From contig JADGRK010000022.1 of assembly GCA_017880985.1 (NCBI GenBank), forward strand, positions 1-14,558: a stretch of 14,558 bases of DNA, given 5' to 3'. The notes beneath the pieces are model-generated. The model did no database searches. It saw only the letters and a list, made by a program, of their open reading frames with translations, and had not been told where the DNA came from. Shown here one piece after another: positions 14,112 to 14,558 of this stretch. This DNA comes from Rhodoferax sp. (GTDB taxonomy: Bacteria > Pseudomonadota > Gammaproteobacteria > Burkholderiales > Burkholderiaceae_C). A program made the translations under genes and the position numbers. Position 1 is the stretch's first letter, and each line of letters begins with the position of its first letter.

Positions 14112-14558
14112 TCAAAACAAACCTGAGGCTATATTTATCGTCAACGCGACCAACGTGGTGTTGAAGAAAAACGCCAATATGCAGTGCACCATGCCGGTTC
14201 GTCGCATCTTGCGGCTTGTAAAGCTGACATCGGCAGTTTGCCCAGAGGTCCCAATAACGCTGGCGAAATACAAGAAATCACCGTAATCAGGCGGATGGCC
14301 GCCAGGAAATTCCAATCCGCCATGTTCACCATGAACTTCCGTGACGTAGTAGTCATGAGCGTAGTGCAACGCAAACATCACCTGAGTAAACGCCCACGAC
14401 GTGACAATTGTGAGCCCTGCCAACGAAATGTGTGCATATCGAAGAGTGCCATGAAGGTCCTTTACCACCGCCAATTGGGCCACGATGGCACCGATGCACA
14501 TCAACGCAGCGGTGACCACAAAAACCAAAACTAAAATCCTGCCTTCGTCATGTTGCAG
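14112..14558 (-). CDS. DUF1345 integral membrane protein (N-terminus beyond window)
   Basis: The frame is open from the window edge (LQHDEGRILVLV) to a TGA at 14112-14114; the first part of the gene lies outside. At least three hydrophobic segments are visible: LVFVVTAALMCIGAIVAQLA, AHISLAGLTIVTSWAFTQVM and a C-terminal HCILAFFFNTTLVALTINIA. Between them is the DUF1345 signature FALHYAHDYY, GGLEFPGGHPPDYGDFLYFA and IGTSGQTADVSFTSRKMRR. It is an inner-membrane protein of unknown function. Its stop overlaps a possible TTG start of the asparaginase gene, so the two are likely co-transcribed. Confidence 0.85.
   Translation of the reverse strand: MQHDEGRILVLVFVVTAALMCIGAIVAQLAVVKDLHGTLRYAHISLAGLTIVTSWAFTQVMFALHYAHDYYVTEVHGEHGGLEFPGGHPPDYGDFLYFASVIGTSGQTADVSFTSRKMRRTGMVHCILAFFFNTTLVALTINIASGLF

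Overview
The window is a bacterial chromosome segment with moderate GC content. The clearly recognisable proteins (SYLF/YSC84 lipid-binding protein, Tat-dependent FAH-family protein, ketopantoate reductase, class III cyclase, UvrD-like helicase, SPASM radical SAM enzyme, IaaA, DUF1345) look like those of Betaproteobacteria, order Burkholderiales and perhaps Comamonadaceae. This placement is inferred from protein resemblance only. I see no rRNA, tRNA or CRISPR array.

Layout. (1) Positions 1-650: tail of an unknown gene, then a secreted SYLF protein behind a readable sigma-70-type promoter. (2) Positions 650-3710: an accessory stretch of small genes: a zinc-ribbon protein overlapping a short SSB-like protein, several unrecognised small proteins, a GC-rich structured non-coding block, and two minus-strand genes that each read as a protein only if a frameshift is assumed. 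It resembles the eroding edge of an integrated element, but I found no integrase, relaxase or attachment site. (3) Positions 3710-6420: a Tat-exported FAH-family protein and a 2-dehydropantoate 2-reductase, separated by about 510 bases holding only degraded coding-like fragments. (4) Positions 6560-8165: a multidomain regulator with MerR-type helix-turn-helix, a PAS-like region and a class III nucleotide cyclase. It has its own promoter and a perfect 13-base palindrome at the predicted transcription start. (5) Positions 8400-11130: a small holin-superfamily-IV-like membrane protein, then a UvrD/Rep-type helicase with a textbook LexA (SOS) box just upstream. (6) Positions 11189-14558: a SnoaL/NTF2-like protein facing a minus-strand group in the order DUF1345 membrane protein (cut by the window end), isoaspartyl peptidase/asparaginase, radical SAM-SPASM enzyme.

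How they fit together. Most genes look like independent units. The best supported functional links are the zinc-ribbon/SSB overlapping pair, LexA control of the helicase, and possible autoregulation of the MerR-cyclase through the palindrome. The most unusual object is the MerR-PAS-cyclase: it keeps the catalytic metal and transition-state residues of class III cyclases but has valine at one of the two base-recognition positions. The radical SAM-SPASM enzyme has no evident partner peptide here.
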